Assembly: GCA_038120095.1 (NCBI GenBank)
Contig: JAYOKZ010000017.1
Coordinates: 3,196-67,195 of the forward strand
Length of the DNA stretch: 64,000 nt
Direction: 5' to 3'
DNA from: UBA2589 sp038120095
GTDB lineage: Bacteria; Gemmatimonadota; Gemmatimonadetes; Longimicrobiales; Gaopeijiaceae
Shown: positions 9,332 through 16,719 of the stretch, in pieces
Layout of the letters: each line of letters starts with the position of its first letter
Position numbering within the stretch: the first letter of the stretch is position 1
The notes under the pieces: generated by a model
Told to the model about the DNA's origin: nothing
What the model saw: only the letters and a program-made list of their open reading frames with translations
Database searches by the model: none
Made by a program: the position numbers and the translations under genes

Positions 9332-9559
9332 ATGGGCTCGGAAGCGACCCGCCGCATTCTGAAGGTGCTGGCCGGCTACGTGGTCGGGGGATGGGCCGTT
9401 CGTGGACTCGGGCAGTGGCTGGCCGGTGTGCTGGCGCTGCCGCCCCTTTTCGATCGCCTGCTCTGGGGGGGGCTTGTGCTGGGCCTTCCCGTCGCGTTGC
9501 TGGTGGCGTGGACGTACCCATCGATCGGGCGGCACGGTGAAAGGGGGCCCTTACGGTGA
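9332..9559 (+). CDS. 75-residue membrane protein resembling the membrane segment of multidomain Gemmatimonadota sensors
   Basis: Start ATG 9332 has GGGAG at 9321-9325, six bases upstream. The protein has a basic N-terminus (RRILK) and two hydrophobic helices (VLAGYVVGGWAVRGLGQWL; LLWGGLVLGLPVALLVAWTY). The pattern 'R-R-x-L-K ... Y-V-V-G-x-W ... L-P-x-x-x-x-x-L ... G-L-P-V-A-L-x-x-A-W' is the one seen at the membrane region of many TPR/TolB-type or adenylate-cyclase-like proteins, where it is followed by a large C-terminal domain. Here that domain is absent, so this is either a free-standing small protein or a truncated relic. The stop overlaps the next GTG (GTGA). Confidence 0.6.
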   Translation: MGSEATRRILKVLAGYVVGGWAVRGLGQWLAGVLALPPLFDRLLWGGLVLGLPVALLVAWTYPSIGRHGERGPLR

Positions 9560-10059
9560 CTGAGGTGACGCTGCGACCTCTGGACTCCCGGGACTGGTCC
9601 GCGGTTCGGGCCATCTACGTGGAAGGGATCGCGACGGGGAACGCGACGTTCGAGACGGAGCCGCCGGACTGGGACGCCTGGGACGCGTCACGGCTCCCGT
9701 TGGGTCGGCTCGTTGCGGAGCAGGGTGGCCGGATCCTTGGGTTTGCGGCACTCAGTCCCACCTCGACCCGAAGCGCGTACGCGGGCGTGGCCGAGGTGAT
9801 GGTCTATGTCGGTGATGAGGCCAGAGGTCAGGGAGTCGGTCGACTCCTGATGATGGGCCTCGTGCAGGCTGCCGAGGCTGCCGGGATCTGGACGCTTCAG
9901 GCGAGCGTGTTCCCAGAGAACGAGGCCTCGATCCGTGTCCACTTGAGCGTCGGTTTCCGAGAGGTTGGACGGCGGGAGCGCATTGCCCGCTCTCACGACG
10001 GTCGATGGCGCGACACGGTCTTCCTGGAGCGCCGCAGCGCCGTCGTTGGGACCGAATAA
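9556..10059 (+). CDS. GNAT-family N-acetyltransferase, phosphinothricin-acetyltransferase-like
   Basis: 167 residues from a GTG overlapping the previous TGA. The N-terminal stretch AIYVEGIATGNATFETEPPD is the signature of the Pat/Bar/YncA group of GNAT enzymes, and the acetyl-CoA loop is seen as VGDEARGQGVGRLLM (the R/Q-x-x-G-x-G/A motif). The C-terminal part has the usual NEASIRVHLSVGFREVGRRE and ends with a strand-rich tail. Members acetylate free amines of small molecules such as L-amino acid analogues or methionine sulfone; the native substrate here is not predictable. It ends the first plus-strand cluster and faces the M55 gene. Confidence 0.85.
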   Translation: MTEVTLRPLDSRDWSAVRAIYVEGIATGNATFETEPPDWDAWDASRLPLGRLVAEQGGRILGFAALSPTSTRSAYAGVAEVMVYVGDEARGQGVGRLLMMGLVQAAEAAGIWTLQASVFPENEASIRVHLSVGFREVGRRERIARSHDGRWRDTVFLERRSAVVGTE

Positions 10060-10108
10060 CCTGGTCCGTTGATCAGGAGGGCGCTCGGATCGCGCCGTCG
10101 GGAGCACC

Positions 10109-11005
10109 CTACGGAGAAATGCTTGCCGAGTACCTCGTGGTGAAGGCAATGAATCGGGAGACTTCCGACATGTTGCGACCGACGAAGCGGATCGTGTGGG
10201 CGTCGACCCGATCGACGTTCGGCAGGTAGGCCATGACCTCGGCCGGCAGGTAGTTCTTGAACGAGATCTCCAGTTCGACCGGACCGCTCATCACGTACGG
10301 TGAGAAGTCGTCGAGGCGGCCGAGAGCAGCACGGACCCGGTCACCAATGAGCGCGTACGACGCCTCCGGCATGATGGTGCGGGCCGAGTGGAAGCCGTAG
10401 TTCCACTTCACGACGGCTCCCTCCATGTCACCAATGACGCGTCGCGCCTCCTCGACCGTTGCATCGTCTCCCGAGATCATGATGACCGGAACTCCGAAGT
10501 CACCGGCGATGGCAGCGTTGATGCTCGCCTCCATCATCTCGACCCCGTTGATCCGGACCGCGGTCAGGCTCGCGCTGGAGATGGTGTGGGCGCGTACCCC
10601 CTCCACGTTGGTGGTGCTGGCGTGGTACCCGATGAAGATGGCAGCATCGAAGGTCTCGTCGATGCCCTCCATCATCATCAGTGGGCGAGGCCAAGCACGA
10701 ATCAGCTGAATGTCCTCGGGTAGTTGCTCGATCAGCAGGTTCTCGCCGTTCCCGTGAGAGTCGGATACGAGGATCTCGGTGGCGCCCATCTCGCGCGCAG
10801 CGGTGATCGCGGCATTGACCTCGTTCGTCATGAACTGGCGAAAGCGACCGTACTCGAAACCTCCGGGGCCCAGCTGGTCGCCGGTCACGACTCCAACGAC
10901 GCCCTCGAGATCGGCAGAGATGTACACCTTGAGACCATCCTGGGCGGACAGGGGCCCGGCCAGGAGAAGAGAAAGTCCCGCAAGGAGGGTGAGATTCCGG
11001 GTCAT
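10109..11005 (-). CDS. M55-family D-aminopeptidase (DppA-like), exported
   Basis: 298 residues, starting with a signal peptide (LTLLAGLSLLLAGPLSAQ). The mature part opens with VYISADLEGVVGVV, which carries the Asp and Glu zinc ligands of DppA. It continues with SDSHGNGENLL and GYHAST (the two histidine ligands) and VEMMEASINAAIAGDFGVPV (the last glutamate region). M55 enzymes cleave D-Ala-containing or other D-amino-acid dipeptides, so a role in recycling peptidoglycan-derived peptides is likely. Its ATG overlaps the stop of the flavoprotein gene (ATGA), making it the third gene of a minus-strand operon. Confidence 0.9.
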   Translation of the reverse strand: MTRNLTLLAGLSLLLAGPLSAQDGLKVYISADLEGVVGVVTGDQLGPGGFEYGRFRQFMTNEVNAAITAAREMGATEILVSDSHGNGENLLIEQLPEDIQLIRAWPRPLMMMEGIDETFDAAIFIGYHASTTNVEGVRAHTISSASLTAVRINGVEMMEASINAAIAGDFGVPVIMISGDDATVEEARRVIGDMEGAVVKWNYGFHSARTIMPEASYALIGDRVRAALGRLDDFSPYVMSGPVELEISFKNYLPAEVMAYLPNVDRVDAHTIRFVGRNMSEVSRFIAFTTRYSASISP

Positions 11006-12024
11006 GATCGATGTCCTGGTTCGGTGGGTCCTGGCTCCTCGGAGGCACGGGCCGCCCTGGCGCACGCCTCGACAATCTCGCCTGCGGGTACGATCCGGTC
11101 GATCCCGGAGACGGAGCGGCCCGCCTGCCAGTATACGGTGGAGTCTTGGGCGCCGAAGGCGGTTCGTTTGAGCGTCCAGGCGGACTTCAGAGCATAGATG
11201 GTCCGCATCCAATGCTTGCTTTTCCGGCCGCGGAGCATCCGCTGCGCGATGGGGCCGGCTTTCAGGCCGAGGCGCTGCACGTAGGGAGTGTTGATCACGG
11301 CAACCGGAACGCCCGTGAGTCGTTCTGTCAGAACGATGTCTTCTTCCTTGGCGTCGATGATGGCCTGCTTGTAGCGGGCACTGGCCAGACACTCATGGGT
11401 CGCGATGAAGCGGGTCCCCATCTGTACCCCTGCATACCCCATGTCGAGGGCGGAGGCGAACTCGCCTGGCGTGCCGATTCCCCCGGCGCACACGACGGGA
11501 AGCCCGAGATCCGCAACTTCGTCGAGCAGGTGTCGAGCCGACTTCGGGCCGGCGTGGCCGCCCGCTCGACGGTTGACCGCGATCAGACCGTGGACACCGG
11601 AGTCGACTGCCTTTTCAGCCCACTTGCGCTCCGTCACGTCGTGATAGACCACTCCCCCCGCGCGTTCAACTCGATCCACGACCCAATCGGGCTTCCCGAG
11701 GGAGGTGATGAAGAAGCGGACGCCCTCCTCGAGGGCCACCTCGATCCACACCTCCATACGCTTTCGATACGTCTCCGACGAGGCCTCAATCAGAGCGTTC
11801 ATTCCGATCGGGCGGTTGGTGATGGATCGGATCGCACGCAGTCCTTCCCGAAAATCGAGCCCGAACACGTACGTCAGCGTCACAGGCTGAACGACCCCGA
11901 GCCCTCCCGCCAACGAGGCCGCGGCGACCAGTTCGACGTTCGAGCACGGATACATCGGGCCGCAGATGAGCGGCACGTCGATGCCGGCATCTCGGGTCAG
12001 AGGGGTATCGAGGGGGCCCGTCAT
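11002..12024 (-). CDS. NAD(P)H-dependent flavin oxidoreductase / nitronate monooxygenase family
   Basis: 340 residues, TIM-barrel FMN enzyme of the 2-nitropropane dioxygenase family. Visible markers: the N-terminal PLICGPMYPCSNVELVAAAS, the flavin-binding GGHAG in NRRAGGHAGPKS, the phosphate-binding VVCAGGIGTPGEFASAL followed by GYAGVQMGTRFIAT. Family members oxidise nitronates or act as enoyl reductases, and FMN is the expected cofactor. The C-terminal 60 residues are helical and end in a charged tail. Starts by overlap with the thioesterase stop and overlaps the M55 start. Confidence 0.88.
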   Translation of the reverse strand: MTGPLDTPLTRDAGIDVPLICGPMYPCSNVELVAAASLAGGLGVVQPVTLTYVFGLDFREGLRAIRSITNRPIGMNALIEASSETYRKRMEVWIEVALEEGVRFFITSLGKPDWVVDRVERAGGVVYHDVTERKWAEKAVDSGVHGLIAVNRRAGGHAGPKSARHLLDEVADLGLPVVCAGGIGTPGEFASALDMGYAGVQMGTRFIATHECLASARYKQAIIDAKEEDIVLTERLTGVPVAVINTPYVQRLGLKAGPIAQRMLRGRKSKHWMRTIYALKSAWTLKRTAFGAQDSTVYWQAGRSVSGIDRIVPAGEIVEACARAARASEEPGPTEPGHRS

Positions 12025-12512
12025 CGGGGATCGCGCGTGGAACCGAGTCGCCAGTGCGCCGTGACGGTGGCAACGATGTCACCCTGCTCGTCGCGGATCG
12101 TAGCTTCGACGGGATGCTCCAATGGGCCGCTGAACGTGGGGAGCGAGCACGATGCCTCGGCTACGAGGGGGCCGCGAGCCTTCTTCGAGTAACGGACCTC
12201 AAGCCCGATCAGGATTGCGCGAAGGTCCGTCCCCAGGACACCCATCAGCGAGAGTCCGGTGGCCAGTTCTCCCACGTTCGCGAGAGCGATTGCGTGGACC
12301 GATCTCAGATGATTGCGAACCCGACGCCGATCTCGAAGGAGGACGCGAGCATGTCCGGGTTCGAAGTCGAGCACGGTACTGCGGATCGAGTTCGTGTAGG
12401 GAACCAAAAGGCCCAGGATTCGGGAGAAGATCCACCGGCCCCCGGGGAGGTCGGACAGCATCGACCAGAGACTCGTGAGTCGGTCCCCGGGGTTTTCGTT
12501 CGATCGAGCCAT
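12021..12512 (-). CDS. hotdog-fold thioesterase-like protein (DUF4442 type)
   Basis: 163 residues from ATG 12512; the family typically begins near 'NPGDRLTSLWSML-LPGGRWIFSR', which supports this start over in-frame ATGs further upstream. Hotdog features: ARVLLRDRRRVRNHLRSVHA with the central helix AIALANVGELATGLSLM, then ILIGLEVRYSKKARGPLVAE. This looks like the DUF4442/PaaI side of the hotdog superfamily, likely an acyl-CoA thioesterase or acyl-binding protein. First gene of the minus operon with the flavoprotein and M55 peptidase. Confidence 0.82.
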   Translation of the reverse strand: MARSNENPGDRLTSLWSMLSDLPGGRWIFSRILGLLVPYTNSIRSTVLDFEPGHARVLLRDRRRVRNHLRSVHAIALANVGELATGLSLMGVLGTDLRAILIGLEVRYSKKARGPLVAEASCSLPTFSGPLEHPVEATIRDEQGDIVATVTAHWRLGSTRDPR

Positions 12513-12904
12513 GGCTCCGGAGTCGACGTGGGCGGCCTCTCTCATCATCTGGCCCCGGCACGCGATTCGCAACGATGCGGAAGGAGCACTGTAACGCGCC
12601 GGGGTCGGCCGGATTCATCGCGAAACCGTCGACGATCGTATGATGCGCAGACTTTCTGTGTTGATCGTTCGGCGCGATTGTCCACCTTCTCGCGGATGTC
12701 GTCGGTGTGGACGGGAGGCCGACGGCGCCTCCTTACGTCACACGCTTTGCGGCATTCGGAGGAGTGTGAGCGGCAACCGGGATCGCCTGGTTTGACCTCG
12801 CATCGGTCCCGGATCGCGATACGACTTTCATGACGACGAACAGATGATGCGCCTCTCCGCGATCCCCGGGGATCGGCTCCGTCGAAGCACGCTCGATCCA
12901 GTGG
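12513..12904. other. divergent intergenic region between the thioesterase operon and the MATE gene
   Basis: About 390 bases with no gene that I can support on either strand. It must hold the two outward promoters. A short hairpin (GGAGGC, 7-base loop, GCCTCC) lies at about 12714-12732. No clear -35/-10 pair stands out. Confidence 0.5.
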
Positions 12905-14302
12905 GTGGAGGCGTTGATCGGTAACGCGGTCCCGGGCCTTCGGGATTACGGGCCGACGCGGGCCGATGTTCGGGCGTTGGTCGAACTCGCTGCTCCCGTC
13001 ACGCTCGTTCAGGTCGGCCTCATGGCCATGGGTGCGGTCGACACGGTGATGGTCGGTCGGGTATCGGCTGCAGACCTGGCCGCGGTTGCGATCGGGAACC
13101 TGTATTTCCTGATCATGGCCATCTTCGGCCAGGGCGTTCTGTTCGCCCTGGATCCCGTGATCTCCCAGGCGGTGGGTGCGGGCGACGAGGCAGGGGTTGC
13201 CAGGGGAGTGCAGCGCGGATTGATCCTCGCGGTGCTCATCTCTGCGGGGGTGACGTTTCTTCTCCTTCCTGCCGGCTGGCTGCTGGCCGCCGCACGGCAG
13301 CCTCTCGAGGTCGTTCCGATCGCCGCCAACTACGTACGGGGCCTCGTGCTCGGCGTCCTCCCGTTTTACGCGTTCAATGTCTTTCGACAGAGTCTGCAGG
13401 CGATGCGATGCGTTCGTCCGATCGTGCTCACCGTATTGATCGCGAATGTTCTCAACGTGCTCCTCAACTGGATTCTGATCTTCGGAAATCTCGGGGCGCC
13501 GAGCCTGGGGGCCGTAGGGTCCGCGTGGGCCACGAGCATCAGCCGGTGGTGCCTCGTGATCGTGCTCGGGACTCTGGGGTGGTCGCGGATCAGCGCGACC
13601 TTGAGACCGTGGAGGCGGGACGCGTTCGCATGGAAACCGATCATCCGGTTTCTTCGTGTCGGTGCGCCGATCGGTGCCCAGCAGCTCCTCGAATTCGGCG
13701 TCTTTGGAGCTGCCGGCCTGTTGATGGGTCTCCTGGGAACGGTCGCGCTCGCTGGCCACCAGGTCGCGCTTCAGCTGGCCGCGATCACGTTCATGTTTCC
13801 GGTGGGCATTGCCCAGGCGACGAGTGTCGTCGTCGGCCAGGCGGTCGGTCGTGACGCGCCCGAGGCGGCGCGTCGGGCGGTCGGCGCCCGCCAGTTTAAT
13901 GCGACCGTCGTGATGACGCTCACTGCCGCCATGTTTCTGACGCTGCCACTCCCTCTCGCCCGAATTTTTTCGACGGACCCGGTGGTCGTGGCGGCTGCTG
14001 CCACCCTTCTGCCGATCGCGGGGGTCTTCCAGGTCTTCGACGGATTACAGGTCGCCTCGGCAGGGGCGCTTCGCGGGGTAGGGGACACCCGGGTTCCGAT
14101 GCTCCTCAACCTTCTGGGATTCTGGTGCCTCGGCCTCCCAGTGTCGGGTTTTCTCGGGTTTCCACTCGACTGGGGTCCTCGCGGTGTCTGGTGGGGCCTC
14201 GCCTTCGGTATCGCGGTCGTTGCGGTTCTGCTGGTCGCTCGGGTTCGACGTCGCTTTGGTCGCTCTTTGGGACGTCTCGTCATCGACGATCACCCGACCT
14301 AG
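12905..14302 (+). CDS. MATE-family multidrug/metabolite exporter (NorM/DinF-like)
   Basis: 465 residues with 12 predicted membrane helices in two similar halves: ELAAPVTLVQVGLMAMGAVD then TVMVGRVSAADLAAVAIG in the first, GAPIGAQQLLEFGVFGAAGL and VALAGHQVALQLAAITFMFP in the second. The GRVSAADLAAVAIG stretch and the central 'RxxLQAMRCVRPIVLTVLIANVLN' type pattern (here split) are characteristic of MATE carriers, which use Na+ or H+ gradients. I take the GTG at 12905; no ATG is available in frame before the stop at 12845. Confidence 0.9.
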   Translation: MEALIGNAVPGLRDYGPTRADVRALVELAAPVTLVQVGLMAMGAVDTVMVGRVSAADLAAVAIGNLYFLIMAIFGQGVLFALDPVISQAVGAGDEAGVARGVQRGLILAVLISAGVTFLLLPAGWLLAAARQPLEVVPIAANYVRGLVLGVLPFYAFNVFRQSLQAMRCVRPIVLTVLIANVLNVLLNWILIFGNLGAPSLGAVGSAWATSISRWCLVIVLGTLGWSRISATLRPWRRDAFAWKPIIRFLRVGAPIGAQQLLEFGVFGAAGLLMGLLGTVALAGHQVALQLAAITFMFPVGIAQATSVVVGQAVGRDAPEAARRAVGARQFNATVVMTLTAAMFLTLPLPLARIFSTDPVVVAAAATLLPIAGVFQVFDGLQVASAGALRGVGDTRVPMLLNLLGFWCLGLPVSGFLGFPLDWGPRGVWWGLAFGIAVVAVLLVARVRRRFGRSLGRLVIDDHPT

Positions 14303-14336
14303 CTTTCCCTCGGGTCCTCCACTTCAGCCCCGTGCC

Positions 14337-14891
14337 ATGGCTTTCACCTTCGAACGGCTCGCGATCCGGGATGTCATCGCGATCCGCCCGGAACGGCATC
14401 TCGACGATCGAGGCTTCTTCAGGGAGACGTTTCGACGTGAGGCGTTTGCGGAAGCCGGGATTGATCTGCCCTTCGTACAGGACAATCTCACTCGATCGGT
14501 CAGAGGGACACTTCGGGGCCTCCACTATCAGCTGCCCCCGGCGCCGCAGGGCAAACTCGTCGGTGTTGCCAGCGGCCGAATCTTCGACGTGGCCGTCGAT
14601 CTCCGGAGAGGGGGGCCGACCTTCGGAAAATGGGTAGGGCGTACACTCGACGTCGAAAAGGGGGACATGCTGTGGGTGCCCCCGGGGTTTGCCCATGGCT
14701 ACTGCATCCTGTCGGAGACCGCCGACGTGTTCTACAAAGTCACCGCTTACTATGAGCCTGATCTGAATCGAGGGGTCCGATGGGATGACCCGAAGCTCGG
14801 TATTCGATGGCCAGTAGCAAGCCCGCTCCTTTCCGAGGCAGACCGTCGCCAGCCCAATTTCGACCGATGCGAGAATCCATTTCGTATCTGA
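14337..14891 (+). CDS. rfbC: dTDP-4-dehydrorhamnose 3,5-epimerase (RmlC/RfbC)
   Basis: 184 residues, the usual family length, from ATG 14337. Cupin fold with all family marks: DDRGFFRETFRREAFAEAG, QDNLTRSVRGTLRGLHYQ (catalytic His in LHYQ), the lysine in GKLVGVASG, WVPPGFAHGYCILSE, VFYKVTAYYEPDLNRG with the catalytic tyrosine, and RWDDPKLGIRWP. Makes dTDP-4-keto-L-rhamnose for cell-surface polysaccharide. The other rml genes are not in the window. It lies 34 bases after the MATE gene. Confidence 0.95.
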   Translation: MAFTFERLAIRDVIAIRPERHLDDRGFFRETFRREAFAEAGIDLPFVQDNLTRSVRGTLRGLHYQLPPAPQGKLVGVASGRIFDVAVDLRRGGPTFGKWVGRTLDVEKGDMLWVPPGFAHGYCILSETADVFYKVTAYYEPDLNRGVRWDDPKLGIRWPVASPLLSEADRRQPNFDRCENPFRI

Positions 14892-14935
14892 TGTAAGGCC
14901 GGCACCTCGTGACACGGACGTCCCGCGGGGATGAA

Positions 14936-15622
14936 ATGAAGCGAATCGATCCGAAGACGGGCGCGCAGGAACACCATCTGGCGGTCCGCCGTACCGCCAG
15001 ATTCTGGACTCTTGGTGAGCAGCAGTCGGCTGGAGAACTCTGGGTTGTGCTGCACGGCTACAAACAATTGGCCCGCCGCTTTCTTCGGCGCTTCGCACCC
15101 CTCGACGACGGAAGCCGCTTCATCGTGGCTCCGGAGGCGCTATCCCGGTTCTACGTATCTCCTTCGGAAGGACGCCACGGGGTAGGCTCGGTGGTCGGGG
15201 CCACATGGATGACGCGGGAGGACCGGCGTCATGAGATCGAGGACTATGTGGATTATCTCGATCGACTCGTCGGGCACGTCCTGCCGGCGCACTCCAAGAA
15301 GCCTTTGACCATCCTCGGGTTCAGTCAGGGGGTCGCGACGGCCTCCCGGTGGTGCGTCCACGGCATGGCCCGTCCCGTCCGTCTGGTTCTGTGGGGCGAT
15401 ACGCTACCGCCGGACCTCGACATGAACGAAGCGGCTGTCCGGCTCGCTTCCGTGGACGTGACGCTCGTGAGGGGTACACAGGATCCGGCCATTTCGCCGG
15501 ATCTGGTCGACGACGAACGCGCGCGCCTGACACAAGCCGGGATCGACTACCGCGTACTCACCTATGCCGGCGGGCACGACATCGACCCTGGGGCGCTCCT
15601 CAGGGTCGCCGCAGGCGAGTGA
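14936..15622 (+). CDS. alpha/beta-hydrolase, phospholipase/carboxylesterase type
   Basis: 228 residues from ATG 14936, which has GGGG five bases upstream; an earlier in-frame GTG (14909) lacks a good site. Motifs: LWVVLHGYKQLARRFLRR (oxyanion region), TILGFSQGVATASRW (nucleophile serine in GFSQG), TLVRGTQDPAISPDL (acid) and LTYAGGHDIDPGAL (catalytic His). The GFSQG elbow and short length match the YpfH/phospholipase-carboxylesterase group. No signal peptide, so probably cytoplasmic. Substrate not predictable. Confidence 0.82.
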   Translation: MKRIDPKTGAQEHHLAVRRTARFWTLGEQQSAGELWVVLHGYKQLARRFLRRFAPLDDGSRFIVAPEALSRFYVSPSEGRHGVGSVVGATWMTREDRRHEIEDYVDYLDRLVGHVLPAHSKKPLTILGFSQGVATASRWCVHGMARPVRLVLWGDTLPPDLDMNEAAVRLASVDVTLVRGTQDPAISPDLVDDERARLTQAGIDYRVLTYAGGHDIDPGALLRVAAGE

Positions 15623-15627
15623 GACGG

Positions 15628-15664
15628 CGTGGTGGGGGCCACCGCGAGGCGGGGTAGGCTTTTG
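15628..15664. terminator. hairpin between convergent esterase and murB genes
   Basis: An 8-base stem with one G-T pair (CGTGGTGG, loop GGG, CCACCGCG; 15628-15646) sits between the two convergent stops. A short T run follows at 15660-15663 but is displaced from the stem, so this is at best a weak bidirectional terminator. Confidence 0.35.
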
Positions 15665-15714
15665 TCGTGAGCCACGCAGAGGACGCGGTGTTCACGCATC
15701 CGGAGAGCGGCTGA

Positions 15715-16668
15715 TCAGGGTACGGGGGTGAACTCCCCGATGAAGGCGATCTCGGTCTGCAGGTGATGTCCGGTCTCGCGTGCCACGGTCTCCTGCGCCA
15801 GATCGATCAGGGCTCGAACTTCCGACGCGGTTGCTCCGCCAAGATTGACGATGATGTTCGCATGGCGGTGAAAGATGCCGGCAGCTCCCAAGACGTGCCC
15901 CTTCAGGCCACACTCGTCGATGAGGCGCCCTGCGCCCACTCCGTCGATTTTCTGGAAGATCGAGCCCGCGCTGGGGTACAGCCACAGGTCCGGGTGCCGA
16001 TCATCCCGCCACTCGAGGTTGGACCGGATCACCTGGCGGAGTTCCTCGATCGGGGTGGGCTGAAGCCGGAAGGTCGCTGAAAGGACGATGTCGGCCCGGT
16101 AATGAAGCACGCTTTCGTCGTACCCAAACTCGAAATAATCGACATCGACGGTGATTCGGCTCCCCGCCTCCGAGAGGAGCTCCGCGGATTCGAGAACTTC
16201 TTCGATAAACACGGTCCTGCGACGATCGGGCGCGAGAAAGTGCAGGTTTTGCCAAAGTGCTCCGCCTACGGTACTCGGAATGCCCACGAAGTGGTGTAGC
16301 CCTCCGAGCCCGCGTGCGACCGTGCGGTCGATCAGGTCGGGGTACATCTCGACACCGGAGCCCGCCCGCACGCGTCCGTCGTCCAGAAACTCGATTCCAT
16401 CGAGCTCGCAGCGAATCACGAGTCCGCGGAATCCGCCGTCGCCGACGAGGATGTTGGCGCCATGACCAAGAAGAAACCAGGGAAGATCGAGGGCCTTCGC
16501 GGCCTTCACGGAGCGCTCGAGTTCGTCGGCTGTTCGCACGCGGACCAGGAAGTCAGCCGGCCCTCCGATCCGAAACGTCGTGAGCGGAGCGAGAGGGACG
16601 TCTACCGCGACGGCGATCGGCGCCAGCATCGCCTCGAGTCTCGAATGGAGTCCGTCCGTGTCGGTCAT
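15715..16668 (-). CDS. murB: UDP-N-acetylenolpyruvoylglucosamine reductase (MurB)
   Basis: 317 residues. FAD-dependent reduction of UDP-GlcNAc-enolpyruvate to UDP-MurNAc in peptidoglycan synthesis. Markers: NTxxGG-type FAD motif as LTTFRIGGPADFLVRV, FLLGHGANILVGDGGFRG, HFVGIPSTVGGALWQN, the catalytic serine in LYPSAGSIFQKIDGVGAG, and the C-terminal catalytic glutamate in LQTEIAFIGEF. The segment after GIPSTVGGA is LWQNLHFL instead of the common MNAGAYG-like sequence, a variant class. It lies 51 bases downstream of the deacylase gene in the same direction, so the two are probably co-transcribed. Confidence 0.95.
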   Translation of the reverse strand: MTDTDGLHSRLEAMLAPIAVAVDVPLAPLTTFRIGGPADFLVRVRTADELERSVKAAKALDLPWFLLGHGANILVGDGGFRGLVIRCELDGIEFLDDGRVRAGSGVEMYPDLIDRTVARGLGGLHHFVGIPSTVGGALWQNLHFLAPDRRRTVFIEEVLESAELLSEAGSRITVDVDYFEFGYDESVLHYRADIVLSATFRLQPTPIEELRQVIRSNLEWRDDRHPDLWLYPSAGSIFQKIDGVGAGRLIDECGLKGHVLGAAGIFHRHANIIVNLGGATASEVRALIDLAQETVARETGHHLQTEIAFIGEFTPVP

Positions 16669-16719
16669 GACGGAAGATAGTCCGCGCTCGACAGGGGTAC
16701 TAGCGTGACGGGGAACCCT

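Noticed and set aside
9556..10059. Dedicated phosphinothricin resistance gene
   Set aside because: The similarity is to the wider Pat/YncA GNAT group, whose members mostly act on other amines; no resistance call is justified.
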